Assembly (NCBI GenBank): GCA_035296325.1
Contig: DATHBD010000002.1
Coordinates: 1-64,000 of the forward strand
Origin: DATHBD01 sp035296325
GTDB lineage: Bacteria > Actinomycetota > Actinomycetes > Mycobacteriales > Micromonosporaceae
Length of the DNA stretch: 64,000 nucleotides
Direction: 5' to 3'
Position 1 is the first letter of the stretch. Each line of letters opens with the position of its first letter. The notes beneath the pieces are model-generated. The model made no database searches. It had not been told where the DNA came from and saw only the letters and a list, made by a program, of their open reading frames with translations. Of this stretch, positions 1 through 8,863 are shown one piece after another. Position numbers and translations under genes: made by a program.

Positions 1-302
1 ATCTCCGCGTCGTCGACCCGCTTGGGCCGCCCAGAGCGAGCAGCGTCGAACAACGCCTCCAGACCACCAGCCGCGTACCGGTTGCGCCACGCGATCACCG
101 TCGGACGCGACACCCCCAACCGCCGCGCGATCGACGACGTCCCCTCACCATCACCCGCAGCCAGCACGATCTTCGACCGCATCGCCAACCCAGCCCGGAC
201 CGACGACGACCGCGACCAACGCGACAACACCGCCCGGTCCTCATCACCGATCTGCACCAACCCAGTAGACAGCGCCACACCCCATGATCGCGTCACCGCC
301 AC
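1..302 (-). CDS. IS630-family transposase, N-terminal part (cut by window edge)
   Basis: About 100 N-terminal residues are visible, starting at GTG 302 (or GTG 296). They form a winged helix-turn-helix DNA-binding domain of the kind at the front of IS630/Tc1-like transposases, including the motif SSIARRLGVSRPTVIAWRNR followed by GLEALFDAARSGRPKR, a hallmark stretch of this family. The DDE catalytic domain would follow to the left and is not visible. The protein would bind the element ends and catalyse cut-and-paste transposition into TA sites. No frameshift or stop is seen in the visible part, so the element may be intact. Codon use is rich in CGG/GTG like the host. Confidence 0.75.
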   Translation of the reverse strand, partial: MAVTRSWGVALSTGLVQIGDEDRAVLSRWSRSSSVRAGLAMRSKIVLAAGDGEGTSSIARRLGVSRPTVIAWRNRYAAGGLEALFDAARSGRPKRVDDAE

Positions 303-333
303 GGAATGTAAAGGAACTAACGACGCGCAACAC
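1..333 (-). mobile_element. IS630-family insertion element, one end only
   Basis: The start of a transposase reads leftward off the window edge. The sequence between its start codon and the TA at 334-335 would be the terminal segment of the element. IS630 elements insert at and duplicate a TA dinucleotide, so the boundary at 333/334 is a reasonable guess. The other end, and so the second inverted repeat and TA copy, lie outside the window. The boundary falls only about 17 bases before the start codon of the next gene, whose AGGAGG ribosome binding site is intact outside the element. Confidence 0.6.
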
Positions 334-351
334 TAGTCCGAGGAGGCAGCG

Positions 352-2733
352 ATGAAGCGGCCTAAGATATCGACGTCGTCCCGTTCCTCCGCGCTCCCGA
401 CGCTTTCGATCCGCAAGGCGGCCCTGGTCGGCACGTTGGCGACCGCGCTCGTCGGGTCGGTGGCCGTGGTGGCGCACGGCGACGGCTATCCCGCCTCACG
501 TGTCGCGCTCTCCGGTGGTGGGGCGTGGTTGGCGTCGCCGACGCAGGGTCTGGTCACCCTGATCGACGGCGCCTCGGAGCAGGTGGTCGGCTCATTGCGG
601 GCACCGGGCGCGAAGCGCGGTGACGCGCTCTCCGTCGTCCAGCACGGTGCGTCGGCGTACATCGGCAACGAGGCCCAGGGCACCGTGGCCCGGGTAGACG
701 GTGCAACGTACGAGGTGTCGGACCCGATCCGCTTCACCGGCGAGCGCGGCGGCGCGCTGGGCATCTTCGCCGGCCCGAAGTCGCTCTACGTCGTCGACAG
801 TCAGCGCCGCGCGGCCTCGGTCGCCGACCCGCTGTCGTTGCAGGTGCGGGAACGCCTTTCGCTCGTCGCCCAGCCCGGAGAGGAGCAGTCCGTTGTGGAC
901 GCTGGGGGGCGATTGTGGGTACTCGACCGCGAAAAGGGTGGGCTCACCTGGTTTGATGGAGGCAAACGGAACCGGCCGGGAACTGGCAACCAAGCTGACC
1001 GGCTGGTCCTGGTGCAGGGCGGTCCGGTGCTGGTGGACTCCGGTAGCTCCAGGCTCGGCAGGCTGACGCCGGACGGCACCGTGGACCGCTGGTCGTGCCT
1101 GGAACTGCGCTCCGGTGACCGGGCGCAACTGCTCGGCTCGGCATCGTCGGATCGCGTGTTCGCCGCCATTCCGGCGTCGGGAACGTTGGTTGCCAACTCC
1201 ATCGGGCGCGACGACTGTGGCATGTCCGTGGACGTTGGGGAGCCCGGCGACGAGTTCGGGCCACTGGCCGAGGCGTCCGGATTCGTGTTCGTACCCAACC
1301 GGACCCGTGGCCGCGCACTGGTGGTCGATGTCGCCGCAGGCAGGGTCGCCGGTGATCTGCCGGTGGCCAAGCCGGGGGCCCGGCTCGAACTGCTCGCCAA
1401 GGACGGCTTCGTCTTCTACAACGACCTCGACGGTGAGAACGCCGGCGTGATCCGGTTGGACGGTGGCCGGTGGACGGCGGGGAAGGGTGTGCAGAAGTTC
1501 AAGCCATCCGACGACGGCAGAGGCATCTTGACGCCAGCCGGTGACCGGCCGCAGAACGAACAGGGCAAGCCACCTGCCGATCCCGGGAACCCGCCCGGGA
1601 AGACCGCACCGACCACGGCGCCGCCGGCCGAGCCGACCCGCCGTGATCCGCCCCGGAGTAACCCAACAGACCAGAACCGGCCGGACGTTCCGCCACCCGG
1701 CCCGAACCTGCCTGACCTTCCACCACCAGACCAGAACCGGCCGGACGTTCCGCCACCCGGGCCAAACCTGCCCGACCTTCCACCACCGGACCCGACCCTG
1801 CCCGACCCGGAGCCGGATCCCGGCACCGGTGATCCGTCGCCGACGGCTCCGGCCAGTGAACAGCCTCCGCTGGTCCCACCGATCATTCGGGAGATCCGGT
1901 GGATGCCGGGTGAGCCGGTCCGTGGGAAGCCGGTCACCTTCACCGGCGTCGCCGCGCAGGCCGAGGATGCCATCTGGCGGTGGACGCTGACCCGGCCGAA
2001 CGGCGCGGCATTCCCAGCCCACACCGGCAGCGAGTTCACGGTCACCCTGCCGACCGGGGACCCCCGGCCGTACACCATCAAGCTGGAACTCACCGGACCC
2101 GGTGGGGCGGCCACACCGATGACGAAGTCGGTCTCGACGACCTCGCCGGGCGCGCCGCGGTTCGCGAGCTTCACCGCCAACCCGCGTATTGCCGCCGTGG
2201 GCCAGGAGGTGACGTTCACCGCGGTGGAGACGGTGACCGGCGCCGACGGCGTGTGGCGTTGGACGATCTACGAGATCGCCACGGGCCACGGCATCCTGAT
2301 TCACGGGCCGACCCCCGGGCTGGCGCAGCAGCCGTTCCGGCATACGTTCCACGAATCGGGCAAGTATCAGGTCCGGGTCACGGTCGACTACGACGGCGAG
2401 ACGAACACGGTATCGACGCCGGTGGACGTGGGCGACAACTGCACCATCCGCCCGGATGCCGGCGCGGTCGATTTGCGGGGCCAGGCCTCAGCGGTAGTCG
2501 TGATTCGGGTGGCCGACTGCGCGGGACCGCTGCGGGTCACCGCCTCCGCGTCGGCGTGGCTGCAGGTGCCGGCCACGTTCACCGTCCCCGCGAGCGGGTC
2601 CACGACCGTGACGGTAAGGATTGTCGGGCCACCGGAGGTAGAGGGTCGAAACCTTGACGCGTTGCGGTTCACCCTCGCCAACGGCAAGTTCGTGACACGT
2701 GATGTGATGGCCCACCTTGCTCCGCCTCCCTGA
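352..2733 (+). CDS. Membrane-anchored or exported protein with propeller-like, Pro-rich and Ig/PKD-like domains
   Basis: 793 residues, function not recognised. A positively charged N-terminus is followed by one hydrophobic segment (about residues 24-42), suggesting an uncleaved anchor or signal. Residues about 45-370 look like repeated beta-strand modules of a beta-propeller (GGGAWLASPTQGLVTLIDG, AYIGNEAQGTVARVDG). Residues about 395-505 are a proline-rich linker containing a 60-base tandem duplication. Two Ig/PKD-like beta-sandwich modules follow (about 510-600 and 605-695), then a C-terminal beta domain. The start ATG 352 has AGGAGG at 341-346. The layout fits an extracellular scaffold or adhesion protein. 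It is convergent with the dynamin operon, and its native promoter appears to have been displaced by the IS630 element. Confidence 0.7.
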   Translation: MKRPKISTSSRSSALPTLSIRKAALVGTLATALVGSVAVVAHGDGYPASRVALSGGGAWLASPTQGLVTLIDGASEQVVGSLRAPGAKRGDALSVVQHGASAYIGNEAQGTVARVDGATYEVSDPIRFTGERGGALGIFAGPKSLYVVDSQRRAASVADPLSLQVRERLSLVAQPGEEQSVVDAGGRLWVLDREKGGLTWFDGGKRNRPGTGNQADRLVLVQGGPVLVDSGSSRLGRLTPDGTVDRWSCLELRSGDRAQLLGSASSDRVFAAIPASGTLVANSIGRDDCGMSVDVGEPGDEFGPLAEASGFVFVPNRTRGRALVVDVAAGRVAGDLPVAKPGARLELLAKDGFVFYNDLDGENAGVIRLDGGRWTAGKGVQKFKPSDDGRGILTPAGDRPQNEQGKPPADPGNPPGKTAPTTAPPAEPTRRDPPRSNPTDQNRPDVPPPGPNLPDLPPPDQNRPDVPPPGPNLPDLPPPDPTLPDPEPDPGTGDPSPTAPASEQPPLVPPIIREIRWMPGEPVRGKPVTFTGVAAQAEDAIWRWTLTRPNGAAFPAHTGSEFTVTLPTGDPRPYTIKLELTGPGGAATPMTKSVSTTSPGAPRFASFTANPRIAAVGQEVTFTAVETVTGADGVWRWTIYEIATGHGILIHGPTPGLAQQPFRHTFHESGKYQVRVTVDYDGETNTVSTPVDVGDNCTIRPDAGAVDLRGQASAVVVIRVADCAGPLRVTASASAWLQVPATFTVPASGSTTVTVRIVGPPEVEGRNLDALRFTLANGKFVTRDVMAHLAPPP
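1671..1790 (+). repeat. 60-bp tandem repeat, two copies, in proline-rich linker
   Basis: Units 1671-1730 and 1731-1790 match at about 56 of 60 positions. Each codes for a 20-residue Pro-rich unit of the form QNRPDVPPPGPNLPDLPPPD. A recent in-frame duplication lengthening the extracellular linker is the simplest reading. Confidence 0.9.
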
Positions 2734-2758
2734 GCGTAGTTGCGCCGAACGCGGTCGC

Positions 2759-4228
2759 TCACGTCCGCGCCGTACCTGCGAGCAAGCCCTCGCAGGTACG
2801 GCGGAGGACGCCGGCGACCCGGCGCTCGGTGGGGCTCGCCACCGGGCTCTCGCCGATCGCCTGCCAACGTCGGAGCGCCGCGATCAGCGCCGGCCTGATC
2901 TCCGCGTCCGGCGTCTCAGCCGGCAGTCGCAGCCGGCCCCGCACCGCCGACCCGGCCGCGCCGAGCAGCGCCTCGGCGTCGTCGCGGCGCTCCTCTGTGG
3001 GCAGCTCGACCGCGCCGGTGCGCAGGTCGTTCAGCAGCCGCAGCTCGGTCAGCTCGTGCGCGCCGACCAGGAGCGCTTCCAGCCGCATGCCCAACCGCTC
3101 TGCGGCCGGCACCGGCCGGTTCGCGAGCACCGTTTCCAGGGCGCGCAGTGCGCCGTAGGCCTTGAGGACATCGCGGCGCCGGGTGAACTGGTCCAGCAGA
3201 ATGGCGCGCAGCTCGTCCAGGCCACTACGGTCGCGCAACTGGGCGGCGAGCACACCGGCGTCGGTGGCCAGACCGTGGCGGAGAAGCGTCACGCCAAGGC
3301 GTACGCCGAACAGGCCGAGCAGCCCCAGCAAATCACGGCGCACCTCCGGCGGCACCGGCAGCGGGGTGGCGGGGGCCACGAACCGGTCCGCGGACAGCAG
3401 CGCCATCTCGACCCGGGCGGGGGCGTCGGCGGCGATGGCGCGCAGTGCCGCGTACTCCCGCTCGCGCAGCGTGGAACCGGCCTGGCCGAGCAGCCCGGCG
3501 ACCGGGACCACCGTCTGCATCAGCGCCCGCACCCGCGGGTCGCGGCGGTAACCGGCGGCGGCCTGGCGGGCCAGGTCGAGGGCGTCGCCGCGACCGGCGC
3601 CGATCTCGTCCGCGCGGGACAGCACTCCGATCGCGTTGACCGGGGTGGTGCCGGCGAACTGCTGGTCGTGGAAGGCCTCCAGGAAACTGACGTCGGAGGC
3701 GTGCAGATGGCGCATCAGGTACAGCACCGCGTCGGCGCCGCGGTCGGTCGCACCGGCGAGGAACGTCGTGGTGCGGGCCGACACCTCGGTGGACAGCGAT
3801 CCGATGCCGGGGGTGTCGATCAGGGTGAGCCGCTCCAGTCGGGAGTTCGGCACCTCGATCCGCAGCCGGTCCAGGTCCTCGGCGCGCAGATCGCCGAGTT
3901 GGATGTCGGTCTTGCCGTCGGAACGGTGGAAGGGCAGTTGACGCGGTTCGCCGTCGTGCGGGTACGCCCAGACGCGGGACGCGACACCGCTGGCGTACCA
4001 GGTCACCACGCGGGTGCACTCGCCCGCGTCGGTGGCGGCCAGGTGCTCGCCGACGAGCGCGTTGAGCAATGTGGACTTTCCCGCCTTGACCCGACCGGCG
4101 ATGGCCACCCGCAGCGGTTCGTCCAGCCGGTCGACCACGGCGACCAGCCGTTCCTGCTCCGGGGTTCCCGCGTAGGCGGTGATGGCATCGGCGAGCAGCG
4201 CCCGCAGGTTGGTCAGGAGTGCCGTCAT
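2759..4228 (-). CDS. Dynamin-like GTPase, second gene of pair
   Basis: 489 residues. GTPase motifs are visible: P-loop GRVKAGKSTLLNAL (about residues 45-58), G3 DTPGIGS (about 138-144) and a G4-like LSRADE (about 209-214). The remainder is helix-rich and Leu/Ala/Arg-rich, as expected for the stalk and effector parts of bacterial dynamin-like proteins. No strong membrane segment is visible, unlike its partner. The start ATG overlaps the stop of the upstream gene by ATGA, so the two are translationally coupled. Adjacent dynamin pairs in actinomycetes (DynA/DynB of Streptomyces; IniA/IniC of mycobacteria) act at the membrane, DynAB in sporulation septation. A septation or membrane-repair role here is inference. 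Confidence 0.85.
   Translation of the reverse strand: MTALLTNLRALLADAITAYAGTPEQERLVAVVDRLDEPLRVAIAGRVKAGKSTLLNALVGEHLAATDAGECTRVVTWYASGVASRVWAYPHDGEPRQLPFHRSDGKTDIQLGDLRAEDLDRLRIEVPNSRLERLTLIDTPGIGSLSTEVSARTTTFLAGATDRGADAVLYLMRHLHASDVSFLEAFHDQQFAGTTPVNAIGVLSRADEIGAGRGDALDLARQAAAGYRRDPRVRALMQTVVPVAGLLGQAGSTLREREYAALRAIAADAPARVEMALLSADRFVAPATPLPVPPEVRRDLLGLLGLFGVRLGVTLLRHGLATDAGVLAAQLRDRSGLDELRAILLDQFTRRRDVLKAYGALRALETVLANRPVPAAERLGMRLEALLVGAHELTELRLLNDLRTGAVELPTEERRDDAEALLGAAGSAVRGRLRLPAETPDAEIRPALIAALRRWQAIGESPVASPTERRVAGVLRRTCEGLLAGTART
2770..2801. terminator. Perfect 13-bp hairpin, likely bidirectional terminator inside a coding end
   Basis: CCGTACCTGCGAG at 2770-2782 pairs perfectly with 2789-2801 around a 6-base loop. 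It lies between the convergent ends of the genes at 352-2733 and 2759-4228. It sits within the last codons of the dynamin-like gene, so it would encode C-terminal residues and also end transcription from both sides. Confidence 0.6.
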
Positions 4229-6072
4229 CGGGCCAGCAGCCGTTCCAGCAAGACTTCTGCCTGCTCGCTGTGCGCCCGGAGCAGGTCCAGTTCGCCCGTG
4301 GTCTGCTCCAGCCGGCCGGACCGGGAGCGTTCGTCCTCGCGCAGCGTACGGGTCAGCGCCTCCAGGTTCTGGGCGGTGGACGTGTAGAGCTCCACCGCCC
4401 GCTGCGAGAACACGTCACGCAGTTGGCGGTGGATCTGGCGGACGGAGTCCCGGGAGTCCTTGCGGGCCACCTGTTCCACCTCGTCGAGGTAGATGGTCAC
4501 GGCGCGCTCGGCCTCGGCACGTAGTCCCTTGAGCTGCGACTGCTGCGCGCCGCGCCAGCTCTTGCGGGCCAGGACGGCAGCCACCAGCGCGGTGGCCGGC
4601 AGCGTGGCGGGCATCGCCAGGCCCAGCACCAGCCCGACGGTATGGATGACGACAGCGCCGACCGAGGCACCGCGCGCCGCGAAGAGGCCGAGTTGCAGTC
4701 GGGCCGACCGGTCAGCGGACACCGCGGCGAGCCGCGCGTCGCGGGCTGCGGCGCCCGATCCGCCGACCTCCACCGCGATCTGCAGCTCCCAGGCGGCTGC
4801 GCCGAACTGCTCGGCCACCTCGTCGGCGATCGTGTCCGCCTGGGTGCGGATCAGGCGGAGGTGGTCGAGCAGCGCCTCGTTGGTCTGCCGGTACAGCCAG
4901 GGTTCCAGCTCCCCCCAGATCCGGGTCGGGTCCCCGGCACCGATCCGGTCGACGGCCTCCTTGCGAACCCCGCGCAGCCGAATGCCGAGGTCGTGCTCGA
5001 CGTTGGAGGCCAGGTCGGCAATCCGGTCGCTGAGCACCTGCTGCCAGCGCGCACCGGCGCTCTTGAGCCGTTCCGCCTGCTGCTTCGCCTCGGTCCACCG
5101 GACCCGCCGATCCGCGCGGCCGAGTGGGTCCGCGAGCGCTTCGTGTTCGGTGGAAACCAATGAGACCAACTGGGCGAGCGTACTGTCCGCGGCCGCCACC
5201 GCAGCGGTGAGCGCGGCGCCGGCGCTCTCCTCGGCGGCGCGACGCAGCAACGCGGCCAGCCACGGGTAGCCGGACTCGGCGACCAACGCGCGGTCCCCGG
5301 CGCGGATGCCGTGGTGGCGCAGCGGCGCGGACAGCGCCACGATGGGTCGGTCGATACCGGCCCGGCGCAGGTGACCCTGGTCGAGTTCGAGAATGCGGCG
5401 CCACTCCGGGTAGAAGTCGGTTTTTGTCAGCGCACAGACCACGATGGGGCACAACTCGGCCGCCTGCCGAAGGAACGCGAGTTCCGCCGCCGTGTACTCC
5501 TGGCTCGCGTCGGAGACGAAAAGCACCACATCGGCCCCGGTCAACGCGCGCAGCGTGATCGCGGCGTGCGCGGCGGAGAGTCCGCCACCGACGCCGGGCG
5601 TATCGACGAGCACCATCCCGTCGCGGAGCAGCCGCCGTGGCAGGGTGACCGCGAGCGATCGGACCGAGCCGCCACCGGGCCGCGCCGCCGGGCCGCCGGG
5701 GAACTGGGTGGCCAGCGACTCCAGGTCGGCGACCGGGATCGACGTGCCGGCGCCGTCGTCGGACTCGATGGTGGCGGCCGTGGCCTCCTCCCCGTAGCGC
5801 ACGAATGTCGGCACCGCGGTGGCCCGGTCCGCGTCGGCGGGGCAGACCCGCGCATTGAGCAACGCGTTGACCAGGGAGCTCTTACCCTTCTTGAACTCGC
5901 CGACGACGAGGACATGGCAGGTCGGGCGCGTCACCCGGGCGCGTTCGGAATCGAGCCGGCCCACCAGGTCGTCGCGCCCGTGGCGCCGGGCATTCTCGGT
6001 GGCCCGGTCCAACAGCGCGACGACCTCGTCGACCGGGTGCACGGCTTCCCGGGACGGGAGCGGAGCGGCCAT
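4225..6072 (-). CDS. Dynamin-like GTPase with membrane segments, first gene of pair
   Basis: 615 residues from ATG 6072, which has a GAGG-type binding site 5 bases upstream. In-frame starts at 6144, 6162 and 6219 would add up to 49 residues but have poorer sites. Motifs: P-loop VVGEFKKGKSSLVNALL, G3 DTPGVGGGLS and G4 ALTKTD. Two adjacent hydrophobic stretches (AVVIHTVGLVLGLAMP, ATLPATALVAAVLA) about 60 percent along could be a membrane hairpin or paddle. The C-terminus is long and helical. The gene is first in an operon with the second dynamin-like gene and divergent from a LuxR-type regulator. This is the composition of the Streptomyces DynA/DynB-type pair; assignment to A or B is not attempted. 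Confidence 0.85.
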   Translation of the reverse strand: MAAPLPSREAVHPVDEVVALLDRATENARRHGRDDLVGRLDSERARVTRPTCHVLVVGEFKKGKSSLVNALLNARVCPADADRATAVPTFVRYGEEATAATIESDDGAGTSIPVADLESLATQFPGGPAARPGGGSVRSLAVTLPRRLLRDGMVLVDTPGVGGGLSAAHAAITLRALTGADVVLFVSDASQEYTAAELAFLRQAAELCPIVVCALTKTDFYPEWRRILELDQGHLRRAGIDRPIVALSAPLRHHGIRAGDRALVAESGYPWLAALLRRAAEESAGAALTAAVAAADSTLAQLVSLVSTEHEALADPLGRADRRVRWTEAKQQAERLKSAGARWQQVLSDRIADLASNVEHDLGIRLRGVRKEAVDRIGAGDPTRIWGELEPWLYRQTNEALLDHLRLIRTQADTIADEVAEQFGAAAWELQIAVEVGGSGAAARDARLAAVSADRSARLQLGLFAARGASVGAVVIHTVGLVLGLAMPATLPATALVAAVLARKSWRGAQQSQLKGLRAEAERAVTIYLDEVEQVARKDSRDSVRQIHRQLRDVFSQRAVELYTSTAQNLEALTRTLREDERSRSGRLEQTTGELDLLRAHSEQAEVLLERLLAR

Positions 6073-6212
6073 CGATACCTCGTCGTCGAGTCTGGATGTC
6101 TGGTTCTTGGAGGGCGTGTCGTCGGCGGGCCAGGCGTCGAGCATAGCGACGTTGACCGGCATGTTGAGCGCCGCGTGAGTTCGGGTTGAGACCGGCCGTT
6201 CATGCTCTGCTG

Positions 6213-6821
6213 GTGACAACTACCAAGGTGTACGTCTTCGGCGCCGACCCGCTCAGCCAGGCCGGCATGGCGGCCTACCTCTCCGGCGAACCCGAGATCA
6301 CGCTGGTCGCCGAGCCGGAGGTGGATGCCGCCGACGTGGTGCTGATCGTCGCGGACCTGGTCGACGAGGCCACGCTGCGGGTGCTCCGCGCGGTCCACCG
6401 GGACGGCTTGCCACGCGTGCTGCTGCTGGTCGCCGAGGTGGACCCGGCCGGCGTCCGCGCCGCTGTGCACGCCGGCGCCGTGGGCATTCTGCGCCGGGCG
6501 GCCAGCACCCGGGAAGGGCTGCTCACGGCGATCAAGGCCGCGGCCGCCGGTGAGGGGGTTCTGCCGCCGGACCTGCTTGGTGAGTTGTTGCGCCAGGTGC
6601 ACGCCGAGGAACCGTCCGCGGCCGCGCGGTTCGGCCCGTCCGACCGGGAACGGCGGGTCCTCGTGATGCTCAGCGAGGGCTGCGACACGCGGGAGATCGC
6701 CCGCGTCATGTCGTACTCGGAGCGCACCGTCAAGAACGTCATCGAGGACCTGACCCGCCGGTTCGGCGTGCGCAACCGGCCGCACGCCGTGGCGTACGCG
6801 ATGCGTCGGGGCTTCATCTAG
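6213..6821 (+). CDS. LuxR-family regulator with degenerate receiver-like domain
   Basis: 202 residues from GTG 6213 (TTG 6186 also possible). The first about 120 residues resemble a response-regulator receiver (VYVFGADPLSQAGMAAYL, then VLIVADLV, then HAGAVGILRRAAS) but lack the usual cluster of acidic residues at the start, so phosphorylation is doubtful. The C-terminal 65 residues are a standard LuxR/GerE helix-turn-helix: DRERRVLVMLSEGCDTREIA, then ERTVKNVIEDLTRRFGVRNR. It is divergent from the dynamin pair, with the start codons about 140 bases apart, and 3.7 kb from the eCIS operons. It could control either neighbour or be unrelated. Confidence 0.8.
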   Translation: MTTTKVYVFGADPLSQAGMAAYLSGEPEITLVAEPEVDAADVVLIVADLVDEATLRVLRAVHRDGLPRVLLLVAEVDPAGVRAAVHAGAVGILRRAASTREGLLTAIKAAAAGEGVLPPDLLGELLRQVHAEEPSAAARFGPSDRERRVLVMLSEGCDTREIARVMSYSERTVKNVIEDLTRRFGVRNRPHAVAYAMRRGFI

Positions 6822-7032
6822 TCCGACCGCCCGGGTCCGTCACGCCGCCGGCTGACGATCGAATACTCGTCGGTCTGCAGGTGGGAGCTCATCTACAGTT
6901 GTCGCCGTGGTGGCGGTGGCCGGCCGCGCGTGGGCGGCACCGCTGTGCCCAGGCCGGTAATCGTCCGTGATCGCCGCACCGCCAAACTGCGGCGCCGGGT
7001 CGGTCCGAGGGAGAAGGGGCAGCAAGGCGACG

Positions 7033-7476
7033 ATGGCCGACGATCCCGTTCTGGACGTGGTGTTCGACTGTGCCGACCCCGATCGGGTCGCCCGGTTCTG
7101 GATGGCCGCGCTTCCCGGCTACGACTTCCCGCACGGCCCGCCGGACGGCTACCAGACCTGGGATGAGTGGGCCGACGCCAACAACATCCCCGAAGACCAG
7201 CGCAACCTGGCCCGGACCCTCGTCGACAAGGCGGGCAACCGACCGACGATCTTTTTCAACCAGGTGCCCGAGCCGACGGCACCCGGTAAGAACCGCCTCC
7301 ACCTGGACATCAAGGTAGCTGGAGGCCTGCCCGCTGATCAACGCCGGGCACGCATCGAAGCCGAGGCCGCCCGACTCGTGGCAGCCGGCGGCAGCATCGC
7401 GCAACGGATCGACGAGCCAGCCAGTTTCTGGATCATCATGCGCGACGTCGAAGGTAACGAGTTCTGCGTCAGCTAA
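7033..7476 (+). CDS. VOC (glyoxalase-like) family protein
   Basis: 147 residues from ATG 7033. The N-terminus LDVVFDCADPDRVARFWMAA and the later NRLHLDIKV and FWIIMRDVEGNEFCVS are the recurrent beta-alpha-beta-beta-beta halves of the vicinal oxygen chelate fold, close to the Glyoxalase_6-type single-chain proteins common in actinomycetes. Substrate unknown. About 210 bases of non-coding sequence separate it from the regulator; I see no clear promoter motif there. Confidence 0.8.
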   Translation: MADDPVLDVVFDCADPDRVARFWMAALPGYDFPHGPPDGYQTWDEWADANNIPEDQRNLARTLVDKAGNRPTIFFNQVPEPTAPGKNRLHLDIKVAGGLPADQRRARIEAEAARLVAAGGSIAQRIDEPASFWIIMRDVEGNEFCVS

Positions 7477-7935
7477 CCGGATCCTCGGTATCCCATCGGC
7501 CGGCATCTACATAACGGACCGGCTCTGGTAATGATAGGGAGATATCGTACCCATTGTTCGCGCCGTCGTCGGCCCTTTTCTGCGTCGAGTGCCACGGCTG
7601 GCGCCGGCGGAGAAATGGGACTGCTCGTGAGATATGCCGCGGGGATGCCGCCCAATCGGACTCAGGTTGGGTACATGCGAGAGCCCACCAAACGCCCTGA
7701 TAGCCCGCGCGGAAACGCATGTGAGCTGGGGAAACTGCCTGCTGGACGCATCGTGACGCCTGGCGACTGGCTGAACAGCCGATGCAGTCGGGCGAAACGG
7801 CCAGCATTGGTCAATCGACAGCCGTGATACCAACAATGCACTCCATTTTGGATTTGCATTGCGCCCGGGGCACATGGTGTTTGCGGGGCACAGTGGAGTA
7901 CCCAAATGATTTTCCCGCCAACAGGAGGCACGTGC
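7477..7935 (+). other. 459-bp non-coding stretch before the CHRD gene
   Basis: No convincing gene is present on either strand. The segment at about 7715-7805 can fold: GGCTGAACAGCC is a short hairpin nested inside GACT/AGTC, and GCATCG (about 7747) can pair with CGATGC (about 7780). The region holds A-rich single-stranded-looking pieces (GGGGAAACTG, GGGCGAAACGG). It could be a structured 5' leader of the secreted CHRD gene. I could not match it to a known riboswitch consensus. Confidence 0.4.
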
Positions 7936-8826
7936 ATGTCAATGAAAAAATTCGCCCTCCGGTCGCTGAGTCTGATCGCCGGTCTGGGACTGGTTGTCGC
8001 CTCGACGGCCGGCGCGAGCGCCACCGATCCCACCGTGCCTCCGCCGGCCCCCGGTGGCGCGGTGTTCCTGGGAACCGACATGAACGGCGTCAACGGCCCC
8101 GCCGCCGACCCGGACGGCACCGGCCGGGTCGTCGTGCGGATTCAGGGCGTCCAGGTGTGCTTCCTGGTCCAGTGGAACCGGATCCTGGCGCCGACCACCG
8201 CCCACATCCACGAGGCGCCGGTCGGGTCCAACGGCCCGGTCACGGTGGGCTTCTGGCGCGGCGAGCTGCCGGCCTCGGTACGCGGTGTCACCGGTTGTGT
8301 GACCTCCACCGCGGAGACACTGGCGGCCATCGTGGCCAACCCGGCGGCGTACTACGTCAACGTGCACGACGCCACCTACCCGGCCGGCGCCATCAAGGGC
8401 CAGCTCGAGGTGCTCGACCGCGGTGTGGACTTCAACTCGGTCCTCCGGCTGCCCTTGACGGCTCAGCTCGACGGCATGCAGGAGTTGCCGGGCGCCGGTG
8501 ATCCGGATGGCCGGGCTGTCGGGTTCGTGCGCCTGCGGGCCAAGGAGACCGTGCACTACGCGTTCAACTGGAGCGCCATCGCGCCGCCGACCGCGGCCCA
8601 CGTCCATGTCGGCTCGGTCGGACAGATCGGTGGCGCCGTCGTCCCGCTCTTCGCCGCCCCCACCGGCCTGCCGGCGACGCTGACCGGTGTCAACGGCGAG
8701 GTGCGTGTGGAGTCCGCGGTATACAAGGCGATCAACCGCCGCCCGTGGGAGTACTACCTGAACCTGCACAACGCCGAGTTCCCGGCGGGTGCGGTCCGCG
8801 GTCAGCTGGCCCGCGCGAGCAGGTGA
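7936..8826 (+). CDS. Secreted protein with two CHRD domains
   Basis: 296 residues from ATG 7936, with AGGAGG 7 bases upstream. A typical Sec signal peptide (MSMKKFALRSLSLIAGLGLVVASTAGASA) is followed by a duplicated about 120-residue module. Each copy has AHIHEAPVGSNGPV / AHVHVGSVGQIGGAV and ends in YYVNVHDATYPAGAIKGQL / YYLNLHNAEFPAGAVRGQL, the signature of CHRD domains. CHRD proteins are extracellular beta proteins of unclear function in bacteria. The gene is convergent with the peptidoglycan hydrolase gene. Confidence 0.9.
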   Translation: MSMKKFALRSLSLIAGLGLVVASTAGASATDPTVPPPAPGGAVFLGTDMNGVNGPAADPDGTGRVVVRIQGVQVCFLVQWNRILAPTTAHIHEAPVGSNGPVTVGFWRGELPASVRGVTGCVTSTAETLAAIVANPAAYYVNVHDATYPAGAIKGQLEVLDRGVDFNSVLRLPLTAQLDGMQELPGAGDPDGRAVGFVRLRAKETVHYAFNWSAIAPPTAAHVHVGSVGQIGGAVVPLFAAPTGLPATLTGVNGEVRVESAVYKAINRRPWEYYLNLHNAEFPAGAVRGQLARASR

Positions 8827-8863
8827 CCCAAGCGGGGCCCTCTGGCCGGCGCGGACGCGAAGC

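Noticed and set aside
2717..4387. Open frame of 556 codons on the plus strand
   Set aside because: It is antisense to the dynamin-like GTPase gene, whose P-loop and DTPG motifs are unmistakable; the plus-strand product has no recognisable fold.
7650..7935. c-di-GMP-I, cobalamin or c-di-AMP riboswitch before the CHRD gene
   Set aside because: Short matches such as GGACGCA are present, but the rest of each consensus (for example the GCAAAGCC segment or B12 box) could not be found.
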